DNA from: Agrobacterium tumefaciens str. B6 | GTDB lineage: Bacteria > Pseudomonadota > Alphaproteobacteria > Rhizobiales > Rhizobiaceae | Length of the DNA: 64,000 nucleotides | Reading direction: 5' to 3' | NCBI RefSeq assembly: GCF_001541315.1 | Contig: NZ_LMVK01000002.1 | Span: 1 to 64,000, forward strand | Shown here: positions 27,459-36,662 of the stretch, in pieces | Layout of the letters: each line of letters starts with the position of its first letter | How positions within the stretch are numbered: the stretch's first letter is position 1 | Program-made: the position numbers and the translations under genes | The notes under the pieces: model-generated | What the model saw: only the letters and a program-made list of their open reading frames with translations | The model's database searches: none | What the model was told of the DNA's origin: nothing

Positions 27459-29071
27459 CGCTCTTCTCCTCGGAATTCTATGTTCTTGGCCGCGATTTCG
27501 GCGAATGGGCCGATCGGGCGGAATTTAATTTTGGCGTTGACGGGGATCTGCCCGGCAAGATCGAGATGATATTCCGCCACCGCGCCGATGACGGGATAAC
27601 CGCCGGTCAGCGGGTGATCGGCAAGGAAGAGAACCGGCTGGCCGCTATGCGGTATCTGGATCGCCCCCGTCGCCGTGCCTTCGCTCGGCAGTTCGGCGCT
27701 GTCCTTGCGTTCCACCGGCACTTCGCCGGCAAGGCGGATGCCGACGCGGTTCGACTGCGGTGTGACCTGCCAGAGCTGGCCGGTCAGCGTTTCGATACCC
27801 TTCTGCGTGAACCAGTCGGTGCGGGGGCCGAGAACGACGTCCAGTGTCACGACTTCACCGGTTGCCGGCGGTTCGAAGGCCGGAACCTCGTTGATCGATA
27901 CACTGGAGAGGCCGGACTCACCCTTGAGCGAAAGGACGGCGCCAGCGCCCACCGGTTCGGGACCGACGACAGCCAGCGTGTCCGTCGCGAAACTGCCAAG
28001 TACCGGCTCAACATCAAAGCCGCCGCGTACCGCAAGATAACAGCGCATGCCCTTCGGCGGCTGGCCGAAAGTAACGACATCGCCGGGTTCGAGGGATACC
28101 GGGCCATCGGTCTTTGCCGCGAAGCTGCCATCCGCCGTGGTAATGGTGACGGGGCAGGGCGCACCGGCAATGCCGATGACAGTGCGGCTCGAACTCCTGA
28201 AGGAAAAACCGCCGAGCGTCAGTTCAAGGCACGGCGTATTAACCGGATTGCCGACGATGCGGTTTGCGGCGTTGAACGCTCCGCGATCCAGCGCGCCGGA
28301 AGCCGATACACCCTGCCCGGTCTGGCCGAAGCGGCCGAGATCCTGGAAAATGGCTGGCATGGGTGCGGCGAGTACCTCGAAATGTGGGTCGTCCCTTGTC
28401 GGTTCTTTTTGGGAACTACGCGGTGCCGAGACGGAAATATCGACCGTCTTGCCGGCCTTGTTCACGTCGAAGAAACGCACCCGATAACCCGGCTGGAAAA
28501 GTGCGCCGGGATCGCGGTCAATATCCCACATTTTCACCGGCGTCGTGCCGATGATCTGCCAGCCGCCGGGGCTGTTTTGCGGATAGACGCCGCTGAAGGC
28601 TCCGGCCAAGGCCACTGAACCGGCCGGAATGCGGGTGCGCGGGCTTTGCCGGCGCGGCACATGCAGGGCCGGATCGCCGCCGACCAGATAACCGAAGCCG
28701 GGAGCGAAGCCGCAGAAGGCCACGGTGAATTCGCTTTCGGTGTGGCGGTGGATGACCTCCTCGACGCTCATGCCCGTCAGTTCGGCAACATCGGCGAGGT
28801 CTTCGCCATTATAATGGACGGGGATTTCGACGAGATTGTCCGAAGGTGCAATTTTCGCCGAGAGATCGCGGCTTGCGAGCTGCGCAGCCAGCATCTCCGC
28901 GCCGATCTTTTCGGGGCGGAAACGGATCATCAACGTGCGGGCCGCAGGCACCGTCTCTTCGATGCCCTCGACCCGATCACTCTGAAGCGAGGCGAAAAGC
29001 GCCAGCGTTTCATCGAGATCGGCAAGTTCGACAAGAATGGTGGTGAGGCTGACGGGGAGAAAACGCATCAT
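27455..29071 (-). CDS. pxpBC: Fused PxpB-PxpC (5-oxoprolinase / urea-amidolyase-like AHS1-AHS2)
   Basis: 538-aa fusion of two proteins that are separate in Bacillus and E. coli. Residues 1 to about 220 correspond to PxpB (AHS1/KipI; segments [30 protein letters not shown] and [15 protein letters not shown]). Residues about 240-535 correspond to PxpC (AHS2/Kip[39 protein letters not shown]). With PxpA this complex hydrolyses 5-oxo-L-proline to glutamate using ATP. The start at 29071 has GAGGAT and comes five bases after the upstream gene's stop; a longer open frame to 29350 lies inside that gene. The coupling to a biotin carboxylase is unusual compared with the minimal PxpABC set. Confidence 0.88.
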   Translation of the reverse strand: MMRFLPVSLTTILVELADLDETLALFASLQSDRVEGIEETVPAARTLMIRFRPEKIGAEMLAAQLASRDLSAKIAPSDNLVEIPVHYNGEDLADVAELTGMSVEEVIHRHTESEFTVAFCGFAPGFGYLVGGDPALHVPRRQSPRTRIPAGSVALAGAFSGVYPQNSPGGWQIIGTTPVKMWDIDRDPGALFQPGYRVRFFDVNKAGKTVDISVSAPRSSQKEPTRDDPHFEVLAAPMPAIFQDLGRFGQTGQGVSASGALDRGAFNAANRIVGNPVNTPCLELTLGGFSFRSSSRTVIGIAGAPCPVTITTADGSFAAKTDGPVSLEPGDVVTFGQPPKGMRCYLAVRGGFDVEPVLGSFATDTLAVVGPEPVGAGAVLSLKGESGLSSVSINEVPAFEPPATGEVVTLDVVLGPRTDWFTQKGIETLTGQLWQVTPQSNRVGIRLAGEVPVERKDSAELPSEGTATGAIQIPHSGQPVLFLADHPLTGGYPVIGAVAEYHLDLAGQIPVNAKIKFRPIGPFAEIAAKNIEFRGEER

Positions 29072-29075
29072 ATCC

Positions 29076-29885
29076 TCACGCGTGATAGGCGGTGTCGGGA
29101 ATATCGGTGATGAACATGTGTCCCGGCGCATGGGTAATCGCAAAAGGCACACCGGAGGCCATGACGGCGGCCTGTGGAGTGACGCCGCAGGCCCAGAACA
29201 CCGGAACCTCGCCGGGCTCGATACGCACCGCGTCCCCGAAGTCAGGTTTCGCAAGATCGATGATGCCGATCTCTTCCGGCGCGCCGACATGCACGGGCGC
29301 GCCATGCACCGCCGGAAAACGTCCCGAAATGGTTGCCGCATCGGCGACACGCGACGCCGGGATCGGCCGCATGGAAACGACCATGTTGCCCTTCAGCCGA
29401 CCGGCCGGACGGCAGGGCCGGTTGGTGAGATACATCGGAACGTTGCTCTTGTCGGTCATGTGGCGGATTTCGATACCCGCTTCGACCATCGGCGTTTCGA
29501 AGGTGAAGCTGCAGCCGATCAGGAAGGCGACGAGATCATCGCGCTCCGCCCAGGCGGCAGTGGCATCAGCCGTTTCCTCGGCAAGCTTGCCGTCCCGCCA
29601 GATGCGGTAGAGCGGCAGGTCTGTCCTGAGATCGGCGCCGGGAGCCAGAAGCGTGGTGGGCGAGCCGGGATCGGAGACATCAAGCACCGGGCAGGGTTTG
29701 GGATTGCGCTGCGCATAAAGCAGGAAATCGAAGGCCCAGTCGCGCGGCAGCACGATCATGTTCGCCTGCGTGAAGCCGGGTGCGATGCCGGAGGTTGGGG
29801 CGACGAGGCCGTCGCGATAGGTGGCGCGGGCCTTTCGCGCGGTCTCCGCGTCCGTGTGGTTGAGATAGGATGTCGGTATCGTCAT
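29076..29885 (-). CDS. YcsI/DUF1445 putative hydro-lyase
   Basis: 269-aa protein of the DUF1445 family (YcsI in Bacillus). Typical segments are [25 protein letters not shown] near residue 15, [18 protein letters not shown] near residue 125, and [10 protein letters not shown] and [13 protein letters not shown] toward the C terminus. In vertebrates the same domain forms part of D-glutamate cyclase, which interconverts D-glutamate and 5-oxo-D-proline; that fits a gene between pxpA and pxpBC. The precise activity here is inferred. AAAGGGTAGCCG precedes ATG 29885. Confidence 0.85.
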   Translation of the reverse strand: MTIPTSYLNHTDAETARKARATYRDGLVAPTSGIAPGFTQANMIVLPRDWAFDFLLYAQRNPKPCPVLDVSDPGSPTTLLAPGADLRTDLPLYRIWRDGKLAEETADATAAWAERDDLVAFLIGCSFTFETPMVEAGIEIRHMTDKSNVPMYLTNRPCRPAGRLKGNMVVSMRPIPASRVADAATISGRFPAVHGAPVHVGAPEEIGIIDLAKPDFGDAVRIEPGEVPVFWACGVTPQAAVMASGVPFAITHAPGHMFITDIPDTAYHA

Positions 29886-29896
29886 CGGCTACCCTT

Positions 29897-30664
29897 TCAG
29901 CGATTGGATGCGAAGGAGCGGATGTCGATGCCATCAGCCTCGAAACGGCGGCGGATTTCCTGGGCGATGGCGACTGCGCCGGGGCTGTCGCCATGCACGC
30001 AGATGGATTGCGCCTCGATTTTTATGATGCTGCCATCGATGGCCTCCAGCGTGCCCTCACGGGCGAGCTGCACCATACGGTCTGCGATCTTTGCCGCGTC
30101 ATGCAATACGGCACCGGCTTGCCGGCGGGAGACGAGCTGACCTTCAGGCGTATAAGCGCGGTCGGCGAAGGCTTCGGCAACGGTGGCAAGGCCGGCTTTG
30201 CGCGCGAGATCGAGGATGGGCGCGTTGGCAAGGCCCATCAGCACCAGCGAGGCATCGACCGCCTTGATGCCGTCGATAACCGCCTGCCCCTGTTTCGCGT
30301 CGTTGGCGATGCGGTTGTAAAGCGCGCCATGTGGCTTGACGTATCGCACCGTGGTTGCGGCAGCGGCGGCAATGCCCTTCAGCGCGCCGATCTGGTAGAT
30401 GACATCGGCAATCAGCTCTTCCGAGGTCACGTCAAGATCGCGGCGGCCGAAGCCGACGCGATCAGGATAGGAGACATGGGCGCCGACGATCACGCCCTTT
30501 TCGGCGGCGGCCTTGACGGTGCGGTAAATGCCGGCCGGGTCGCCGGCGTGAAATCCGCAGGCGATGTTGGCGCTGGAAACGATGGCGAGCATCGCCTCAT
30601 CGTCCCCCATGCTCCACGCACCGTAACTTTCGCCAAGATCGCTGTTGAGATCGATAGCGGCCAT
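29897..30664 (-). CDS. pxpA: PxpA, 5-oxoprolinase subunit A (LamB/YcsF)
   Basis: 255-aa LamB/YcsF family protein, the third subunit of the ATP-dependent 5-oxoprolinase. The N terminus [20 protein letters not shown] and the segments [23 protein letters not shown] and CVHGDSPGA are characteristic, with acidic and histidine residues at the expected metal/active-site positions. GGGAGG before ATG 30664 fixes the start. It is the second gene of the leftward pxp operon, after the carrier, and its presence is what identifies the cluster as a 5-oxoproline pathway. Confidence 0.92.
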   Translation of the reverse strand: MAAIDLNSDLGESYGAWSMGDDEAMLAIVSSANIACGFHAGDPAGIYRTVKAAAEKGVIVGAHVSYPDRVGFGRRDLDVTSEELIADVIYQIGALKGIAAAAATTVRYVKPHGALYNRIANDAKQGQAVIDGIKAVDASLVLMGLANAPILDLARKAGLATVAEAFADRAYTPEGQLVSRRQAGAVLHDAAKIADRMVQLAREGTLEAIDGSIIKIEAQSICVHGDSPGAVAIAQEIRRRFEADGIDIRSFASNR

Positions 30665-30683
30665 GTTTGCCTCCCTTTGTTTA

Positions 30684-31925
30684 TTACAGGCCGAGCAGGC
30701 CGAAGATGGTGCCAGCGGACTTGTAGCCCATGTACCAGGTCAATGCGCAAGTCAGAACGCCGAGCAACAGCAGGATGCGCGGATAGCGGTAGCCACCCAT
30801 CAGGTCTTCGCGTTTCCATGCCGCAAACAGGAAGATGCTGAGGCCGATCGGCAGGATGAGGCCGTTGAGGCCGCCGACGAAGACCAGCATCGCGGCGGGC
30901 GGGGGGGTGATCAGCAGGTAGCAGACGAGCGAGACTGCGATGAAAACGACCGTCGCCATATTGCGGGCACGCTCGCTCATATCCTGCTTGAAGACGGGCA
31001 GGAATGAAACGGAGGTATAGGCTGCGCCGATGACGCTGGTAATGGCCGCCGCCCAGAAGATGATGCCGAAGAGGCGGAAGCCGAGATCGCCGGCAGCCGA
31101 ACGGAAGGCCTGTGCGGCGGGGGTGGGGGCCCGGCCCGACGGATCGATGATGACGCCGCTGGCGCCAACGCCGAGAATGGCGAGAAACAGCACGTAACGC
31201 ATGATGCCGGTGACGGCGATGCCGGTCAAAGCGGCGCGGTTGACGGCAGGCAGGTTTTCAATGCCGACCATGCCCCGGTCCAGCAGGCGGTGTGCGCCGG
31301 AATAGGTGATGTAGCCGCCAACGGTGCCGCCGACGATGGTGGTGATGGTTGCGAAATTGATCGTATCCGGCAGGAAGGTCTGGCGGAAGGCGTCGCCCAC
31401 CGGCGGAGCGGAGACGAAGGCCACATACAGCGTAAGCACAATCATCAGAATGCCGGCGAAAATGATGAACCGGTCGACAGCGAGACCTGCCCGCTTGGAA
31501 ACGAAGATGGCGATGGAAAATATCGCGCTGATGGCGCCGCCGATTTTCGGATCCAGCCCGAAAATGGCGTTCAGGCCAAGGCCGGTGCCGCCGATATTAC
31601 CGATATTGAAGAACAGGCCGCCGATGATGACGAGAATGGCGAGCAGATAGCCGGCGCCGGGAATGGCGGCATTCGCAATATCGGATGCGCGCATGCGCGT
31701 CAGCGTCACGATACGCCAGATATTGAGCTGGACAACGAAGTCGATGAGGATGGAGGCAAGAATGCCGAAGGCGAAGGCTGCACCGAGTTGAGTGGTGAAT
31801 GTCGCCGTCTGGGTGATGAAGCCGGGACCGATGGCGGATGTCGCCATCAGGAAGATCGCTCCCATCAGGGACGCGCGTTTAGACATTTTCATATCGGCAG
31901 TCGGGGTGAGCTTTTTTTGCTCCAT
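30684..31925 (-). CDS. NRAMP-related membrane carrier of the pxp operon (YcsG-like)
   Basis: 413-aa membrane protein with about eleven hydrophobic helices and overall NRAMP-superfamily resemblance. The metal-binding DPGN motif of the first helix is absent: the corresponding segment reads [14 protein letters not shown]. The MPH motif of helix six is also absent, with [10 protein letters not shown] where the helix would lie. Loss of the metal motifs and position at the head of a 5-oxoproline operon argue for an organic substrate, perhaps 5-oxoproline, coupled to protons. ATG 31925 with GGAG upstream is preferred to a TTG eight codons earlier. Confidence 0.8.
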   Translation of the reverse strand: MEQKKLTPTADMKMSKRASLMGAIFLMATSAIGPGFITQTATFTTQLGAAFAFGILASILIDFVVQLNIWRIVTLTRMRASDIANAAIPGAGYLLAILVIIGGLFFNIGNIGGTGLGLNAIFGLDPKIGGAISAIFSIAIFVSKRAGLAVDRFIIFAGILMIVLTLYVAFVSAPPVGDAFRQTFLPDTINFATITTIVGGTVGGYITYSGAHRLLDRGMVGIENLPAVNRAALTGIAVTGIMRYVLFLAILGVGASGVIIDPSGRAPTPAAQAFRSAAGDLGFRLFGIIFWAAAITSVIGAAYTSVSFLPVFKQDMSERARNMATVVFIAVSLVCYLLITPPPAAMLVFVGGLNGLILPIGLSIFLFAAWKREDLMGGYRYPRILLLLGVLTCALTWYMGYKSAGTIFGLLGL

Positions 31926-32008
31926 GGATTTTCTCCGCTCCTGTCGCAATCCGCCCCTCGCGGATGCTTTATGCGGCCGATCTTGTCCTGTTCCGCGAAA
32001 TTGTCAAT

Positions 32009-32021
32009 ATTGTTCAACAAT
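32009..32021. promoter_or_regulatory. Inverted repeat between pxp operon and GntR gene
   Basis: ATTGTT-C-AACAAT, an inverted repeat of the size and TTGT-N-ACAA style bound by FCD-type GntR regulators, lies in the divergent promoter region, 84 bp upstream of the carrier gene and 171 bp upstream of the regulator. Candidate operator for both directions. Confidence 0.5.
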
Positions 32022-32191
32022 AAATAATAATCGTTCTCTTATTCTGTCTATTTGTTGGACGTTATGCGCATGAATTCATCACGTTTTTTTCGTGCTTTGC
32101 TAATGCTTTGTGCTATGGGCAATCATGCCGTGTCCGAAGATGCCTGTCACGGAATTCCCGATGCTGCATTGCTCTTAAGGAAAGGAGCGTC

Positions 32192-32857
32192 ATGACGGAA
32201 ACGATAGAGGGTCTGCCGCTTGCGGATCGATTGGCCAAGGGTATTCGCACCCTGCTGATCTCTGGCGAGTTGATGCCGGGGCAGCGCCTTTCAGAGGCAG
32301 CTTTCAGTGAACGTTTCGACGTCTCTCGCAATTCGCTGCGCGAAGCCTTCCGGCTTCTGACCAAGGACGGGCTTCTGCGCCATGAGGCAAATCGCGGCGT
32401 GTTCGTCGCCGTTCCCACCATGTCCTCGGTGATCGATATTTATCGGGTGCGACGCATGGTGGAATGCGGCGCGCTGCGTCAGGCCTGGCACAAGCATCCG
32501 GCTATCCGGACCATGCGCGCGGCGGTCGAGGATGCCAAGGTCAAGCGTGACGATGCCGACTGGCTGGGCGTGGGCAGCGCCAACATGAAGTTTCATGCCG
32601 CCGTCGTCGATCTCCTCGACAGCGCACGTCTCAGCGATTTTTACGAGCGCATCGCCGCTGAACTCAGGCTTTGTTTCGGGCTTTTGAAAGATCCCGAACA
32701 GCTTCATTCCCCCTTTGTGGACATGAACAGCAAGATACTGTCGCTGATGGAGGAGGGAAAAGCTGGAGAGGCTGGCGACGAGATGGAAATTTATCTCAAT
32801 CTTTCCGAACGAACGGTTTTGAAGGCGCTTGAACGCGCCGTAGAACACGCATCGTGA
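32192..32857 (+). CDS. GntR-family (FCD) regulator, divergent to the pxp operon
   Basis: 221-aa regulator. Residues about 8-75 are a GntR winged helix (LADRLAKGIRTLLISGELMPG, FDVSRNSLREAFRLL, LLRHEANRGVFVAV). The all-helical remainder is an FCD ligand domain with the conserved FHAAVVDLLDS and RLCFGLL segments and acidic/histidine residues that bind a metal in this family. The longer open frame from 32108 is not used because AAGGAAAGGAG precedes ATG 32192. By position it probably controls the pxp operon in response to 5-oxoproline or a related acid; the ligand is inferred only. Confidence 0.82.
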   Translation: MTETIEGLPLADRLAKGIRTLLISGELMPGQRLSEAAFSERFDVSRNSLREAFRLLTKDGLLRHEANRGVFVAVPTMSSVIDIYRVRRMVECGALRQAWHKHPAIRTMRAAVEDAKVKRDDADWLGVGSANMKFHAAVVDLLDSARLSDFYERIAAELRLCFGLLKDPEQLHSPFVDMNSKILSLMEEGKAGEAGDEMEIYLNLSERTVLKALERAVEHAS

Positions 32858-32958
32858 CATGATGGGCGGCAGGGGAAAAAACGGCCCTTGCCGCTCCATC
32901 CATTTTTTGCATCCGCAGCCGATTGCCAAGTTTGCTGCGCTGCGTCATCAATGCTGAC

Positions 32959-33546
32959 ATGACGCTTCGCGACCTGACCATTCTCGTTATAGACGAAAAC
33001 GCGATCCGCGCCTCCATCATCGAGGAGGGGCTGCGCGAGGCCGGATATCACCGCGTCACGGTCATCCACGAGGTGAACGGGGTGGCGCGCACCATCGAGA
33101 CGCTGCAGCCCGATGTCATCTTCATCGATCTGGAAAATCCCAATCGTGACATGATGGAGCATCTGTTCCAGCTCACCCGCACGGTCGGCCGCCCCATCGC
33201 CATGTTTGTCGATCGTTCGGACACCGCCTCCATTGAGGCCGCCGTCGAGGCAGGTGTTTCCGCCTATGTCGTCGACGGGTTGAAGAAAGAGCGGGTCAAG
33301 CCCATTCTCGATATGGCGGTCAGCCGCTTTAATGCTTTCAGCCGCCTGCAACGGGAACTTGCCGACGCCAAGTCGGCGCTTGAGGAACGCAAGGTCATCG
33401 AGCGCGCCAAGGGCATCCTGATGAAGATGCGCGGCCTTTCCGAAGAGGAGGCCTTTGCGCTTCTGCGCCAGACGGCGATGAATGAGAAAAAGAAGATTTC
33501 CGAGATCGCGCAAAGCGTGGTCACCGCGGCTGGTTTGTTGATGTGA
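32959..33546 (+). CDS. nasT: NasT, ANTAR-domain antiterminator
   Basis: 195-aa regulator. Residues 1-120 are a receiver-like domain (LTILVIDENAIRASIIEEGL, then DVIFIDLENPNRDMMEH) and residues about 130-190 form the RNA-binding ANTAR helices (ALEERKVIERAKGILMKMRG, EEEAFALLRQTAMNEKKKI). NasT promotes read-through of terminators in nitrate assimilation leaders and is held inactive by NasS until nitrate is present. ATG 32959 removes an N-terminal extension of 12 codons that lacks family similarity. The RNA target is the leader at 35055-35190, 1.5 kb downstream. Confidence 0.93.
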   Translation: MTLRDLTILVIDENAIRASIIEEGLREAGYHRVTVIHEVNGVARTIETLQPDVIFIDLENPNRDMMEHLFQLTRTVGRPIAMFVDRSDTASIEAAVEAGVSAYVVDGLKKERVKPILDMAVSRFNAFSRLQRELADAKSALEERKVIERAKGILMKMRGLSEEEAFALLRQTAMNEKKKISEIAQSVVTAAGLLM

Positions 33547-33581
33547 CGAACCGCCGGTCGGACAGTCAAGGAGTGCATGAT

Positions 33582-34877
33582 ATGGCGGCACCGGAAAAAA
33601 CGGCCGGATTAGACAGCGGAGTAACGAAAGCCCCGGGCGCGCCGGCAATCGTCGGCAGCGACCGGCAGAAAATCCTGCGTGCCGGCTTTATCCCGCTTGT
33701 CGATGCATCCGTCCTGATCGCCGCTGCCGAATTCGGTTTTGCCGAACGCGAAGGCCTTTCGCTCGATCTCGTCAAAGATGTCTCCTGGGCGAATGTGCGC
33801 GACCGACTGGCGTTCCGGCAATTCGATATCGCCCATATGCTGTCGCCGATGCCCGTCGCCTCCATGCTCGGGCTCGGTTCCAACCCGTCGCCGACAATCA
33901 CGCCTTTTTCGCTCGGACGCGGCGGCAATGCGATCACGCTTTCGACCCGCCTGTTTGCCCGGATGAAGGCTTTGACAGGGCTTTCCGAAACGGCGGGCGC
34001 ACTCGAAAATGCCGAGGCGTTGAAGCGGGTACTCGATGATATGCGGGCGCGCGGCGAACCGCCGCCGACACTCGGCATGACCTATCCGTTTTCATCGCAT
34101 CATTACGAATTTCGCTATTGGCTCGCCGTCGGCGGCATTCACCCCGATCACGACGTCAAGCTGGTGGTCGTGCCGCCGCCATTGACGTCGGATGCATTGG
34201 CGGCGGGCGCCATCGACGGTTTTTGCGTCGGTGCGCCATGGAACATTGTTGCCGCCGAGCGTGGCGTCGGCAGGATCGTCGCGGCCAAGCAGGATTTGTG
34301 GCCTTCCGCGCCCGAAAAGGTAATCGGCATGCGGCCTGAATGGGCGCAAAGCCAGCAGGAAACGGTCGGTCGGCTTCTGACGGCGCTCGATGCAGCTGCG
34401 CGCTGGTGCGACCTTGCGGAAAATCACGATGATCTGAGCAGGGCGCTTGCCGATGCCCGTTATATCGGCGCGCCGAAAAGCATCATCCGTCATGTGCTTG
34501 CTGGTGAATTCAACATCGACAGCCAGGGCAACCGCCGGGTGATCGATAAATATTTCCTCTTCCACGGCGGTCACGCCAATTATCCGCGCCAGAGCCAGGC
34601 ATTGTGGGTTTACAGCCAGATGATCCGCTGGGGGCAGGCGGAGTTTTCGCAAAGTGGCGTGGAAGCCGCCCTGTCCGCTTACCGGCCGGATATTTATCGG
34701 GCGGCGCTGGGCGATGCCGATGCGCCTGATGATGCCGATATTCGCATCGAAGGGCAGGAGGCTGGCGACCGTTTTGTGGACGGCTTCGTCTTCGATCCCG
34801 CTGACATTACAGGGTATGTGAATGGCTTTGCCGTGCGCAGTTCTGCCCCTGTTTCCACCTCCCAAGGCGAGGCCTGA
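33582..34877 (+). CDS. nasS: NasS, cytoplasmic nitrate sensor
   Basis: 431-aa protein related to the periplasmic nitrate-binding protein NrtA but without a signal peptide, as expected for the cytoplasmic NasS that binds NasT in the absence of nitrate. Binding-protein segments are visible: FIPLVDASVLIAAAEFGFAE, RQFDIAHMLSPMPVASMLG, LGMTYPFSSHHYEFRYWLAVGG and DGFCVGAPWNIVAAE. ATG 33582 with AAGGAG is preferred over a GTG overlapping the nasT stop. The pair nasT-nasS sits just before the transporter genes. Confidence 0.92.
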   Translation: MAAPEKTAGLDSGVTKAPGAPAIVGSDRQKILRAGFIPLVDASVLIAAAEFGFAEREGLSLDLVKDVSWANVRDRLAFRQFDIAHMLSPMPVASMLGLGSNPSPTITPFSLGRGGNAITLSTRLFARMKALTGLSETAGALENAEALKRVLDDMRARGEPPPTLGMTYPFSSHHYEFRYWLAVGGIHPDHDVKLVVVPPPLTSDALAAGAIDGFCVGAPWNIVAAERGVGRIVAAKQDLWPSAPEKVIGMRPEWAQSQQETVGRLLTALDAAARWCDLAENHDDLSRALADARYIGAPKSIIRHVLAGEFNIDSQGNRRVIDKYFLFHGGHANYPRQSQALWVYSQMIRWGQAEFSQSGVEAALSAYRPDIYRAALGDADAPDDADIRIEGQEAGDRFVDGFVFDPADITGYVNGFAVRSSAPVSTSQGEA

Positions 34878-35034
34878 GAGCAGTTCAGCCGGGCCAGCTG
34901 CGCAAATTTCGAGCGCGGAATTTTTCCAGTTGCGCAAACGATAGACAAAATTGCGGCTGGTTAAAATTTAATCGTCTGACGGAATTTCTGAAATTCAATT
35001 TTATTTCCAATAGTATAGCTTCCGTATAGCAAAC

Positions 35035-35050
35035 TGGCACGCCTCTTGCT
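35035..35050 (+). promoter_or_regulatory. Sigma-54 promoter of the nitrate assimilation operon
   Basis: TGGCAC-GCCTC-TTGCT matches the -24/-12 sigma-54 consensus with the invariant GG and GC at correct spacing. Transcription should start near 35061, exactly at the foot of the first leader hairpin. It implies nitrogen control through NtrC. I cannot define NtrC sites with confidence upstream. Confidence 0.88.
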
Positions 35051-35054
35051 TCTT

Positions 35055-35190
35055 CCTGTTTGCACCGGTCAACGGCGATCGGGGCAAGCAGGGCGCGGCA
35101 TAGGCGCTTTCAAAGACATAGACGTCGCAAGGTTTTGCTGCCCGGAACACCTCCCGTTCCGAAGGCGCAAATACCGAGCGGCGTTTTTTT
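35055..35190 (+). promoter_or_regulatory. NasT-responsive ANTAR leader with terminator, upstream of nrtA
   Basis: The first hairpin pairs CCGGTC (35065-35070) with GATCGG (35077-35082) around the hexaloop AACGGC, with A at position 1 and G at position 4 as required for ANTAR recognition; a lower stem extends it. A second hexaloop, ATAGAC (A1, G4), is closed by GAC/GTC at 35115-35126. The terminator begins at 35123: CGTCGC pairs with GCGGCG (35178-35183) and, with inner helices including CGGAAC/GTTCCG, gives about 22 base pairs before TTTTTTT (35184-35190). The second hairpin shares bases 35124-35126 with the terminator stem, so the two are mutually exclusive. This is the layout of NasT antitermination. 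Confidence 0.85.
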
Positions 35191-35218
35191 ATTTTCAGGT
35201 TTTTTCGCAAGCGAAAGC

Positions 35219-35236
35219 GTCACCTCAAAAGGTGAC
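35219..35236 (+). other. Hairpin before nrtA start
   Basis: A perfect seven-base-pair stem GTCACCT / AGGTGAC with loop CAAA lies after the leader terminator and just ahead of the nrtA ribosome binding site. It has no U-tract; it may stabilise the mRNA 5' end or affect translation. Confidence 0.5.
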
Positions 35237-35256
35237 CCAATAAGGGGAAGATGCGA

Positions 35257-36549
35257 ATGAAAAAGATATTCTCGGGCGATGTCAGCCGCCGCACGATACT
35301 GAAGACGACAGCCACCGCAGCCCTCGTCACCGCCGTGCGCACCGCCTTTCCGTCAGGCGCTTTTGCAGCCACCGCTGAGCCGGAAGTGAAGGGCGCGAAA
35401 ATCGGCTTTATCGCGCTGACCGATGCCGCGCCGCTCATCATCGCGGCGGAAAAGGGGCTGTTCGCCAAGCATGGCATGCCTGATGTCGAGGTTCTGAAGC
35501 AGGCCTCCTGGGGCGCGACGCGCGACAATCTCGTGCTTGGTGGCGCATCCAACGGCATTGATGGCGCGCATATTCTGACGCCGATGCCCTATCTCATGCA
35601 CACCGGCAAGGTGACCCAGAATAATGTGCCGGTGCCGATGACCATCCTCGCCCGCCTCAACCTCGACAGCCAGGGCATTTCCGTCGCCAAGGAATATGCC
35701 GAAACCGGCGTTCAGCTCGATGCTTCCAAATTGAAGGCTGCTTTCGAGAAGAAGAAGGCTGAAGGCAAGGAAATCAAGGCCGCGATGACCTTTCCCGGCG
35801 GCACCCATGATCTCTGGATCCGCTACTGGCTCGCCGCTGGCGGCATCGATCCGGACAAGGACGTCTCCACCATCGTCGTTCCGCCGCCGCAGATGGTTGC
35901 CAACATGAAGGTCGGCAATATGGACGTCTTCTGTGTGGGCGAGCCGTGGAATGAACAGCTCGTCAATCAGGGCATCGGCTTTACTGCCTGTACCACCGGA
36001 GAGCTCTGGAAGGGCCATCCGGAAAAGGCGCTCGGAATGCGCGCCGACTGGGTGGAAAAGAACCCCAACGCCACCAAGGCGCTGCTGATGGCCGTGATGG
36101 AGGCGCAGCAATGGTGCGATGAGATGGCGAACAAGGAGGAAATGTCCACCATCCTCGGCAAGCGTCAATGGTTCAACGTGCCGCCGAAGGACGTTCTTGG
36201 ACGCCTCAAGGGCAATATCAATTACGGCAACGGTCGCGTGCTCGAAAATACCGGTCTGCAGATGAAGTTCTGGCAGGACCATGCGTCCTATCCCTTCCGC
36301 AGCCATGACAGCTGGTTCATCGCGGAAAACATCCGCTGGGGCAAATTCGCGCCCGATACGGACGTGAAAGCGCTGGTGGAGAAGGTAAACCGCGAGGATA
36401 TCTGGCGCGCGGCGGCCAAGGATCTCGGCGTTGCGGATCTTCCCGCTTCCACTTCGCGCGGTAAGGAAACCTTCTTCGATGGCAAGGTGTTCGATCCTGA
36501 AAATCCATCCGCCTATCTCGAAAGTCTGTCCATCAAGGCGGCCTCCTGA
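35257..36549 (+). CDS. nrtA: NrtA, nitrate ABC transporter substrate-binding protein
   Basis: 430-aa binding protein. The N-terminal signal peptide carries the twin-arginine motif SRRTILKT followed by a hydrophobic stretch, so export is probably by Tat, ending near FAATAEP. Mature segments FIALTDAAPLIIAAEKGLFA, DGAHILTPMPYLMHTG, MTFPGGTHDLWIRYWLAAGG and DVFCVGEPWNEQL are those of NrtA/CmpA/NasF proteins. ATG 35257 is placed nine bases after AAGGGG; an ATG two codons earlier is too close. First gene of nrtABD-nirBD-nasA-cysG. Confidence 0.94.
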   Translation: MKKIFSGDVSRRTILKTTATAALVTAVRTAFPSGAFAATAEPEVKGAKIGFIALTDAAPLIIAAEKGLFAKHGMPDVEVLKQASWGATRDNLVLGGASNGIDGAHILTPMPYLMHTGKVTQNNVPVPMTILARLNLDSQGISVAKEYAETGVQLDASKLKAAFEKKKAEGKEIKAAMTFPGGTHDLWIRYWLAAGGIDPDKDVSTIVVPPPQMVANMKVGNMDVFCVGEPWNEQLVNQGIGFTACTTGELWKGHPEKALGMRADWVEKNPNATKALLMAVMEAQQWCDEMANKEEMSTILGKRQWFNVPPKDVLGRLKGNINYGNGRVLENTGLQMKFWQDHASYPFRSHDSWFIAENIRWGKFAPDTDVKALVEKVNREDIWRAAAKDLGVADLPASTSRGKETFFDGKVFDPENPSAYLESLSIKAAS

Positions 36550-36570
36550 GGAGGAGACCCGGGCGTCGCT

Positions 36571-36622
36571 CCTCATCCGCCAGCAGCTCTGCCCAACCGG
36601 CGCTGCTGAAGACCGGATGAGG
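36571..36622. repeat. Intergenic palindrome between nrtA and nrtB
   Basis: CCTCATCCG (36571-36579) and CGGATGAGG (36614-36622), with further pairing of CAGCAGC and GCTGCTG inside, form an imperfect palindrome. Its sequence style is like the short intergenic palindromes common in rhizobia. It may stabilise the upstream nrtA message. Confidence 0.5.
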
Positions 36623-36662
36623 GGCGAGCCCAGACCGCAACCGAAATCAAGAGGAAATGCCC

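Noticed and set aside
34878..35034. NtrC binding sites upstream of the sigma-54 promoter
   Set aside because: TGCGCAAA-type half sites are visible, but their spacing does not fit the GCAC-N7-GTGC pattern, so they are not called.
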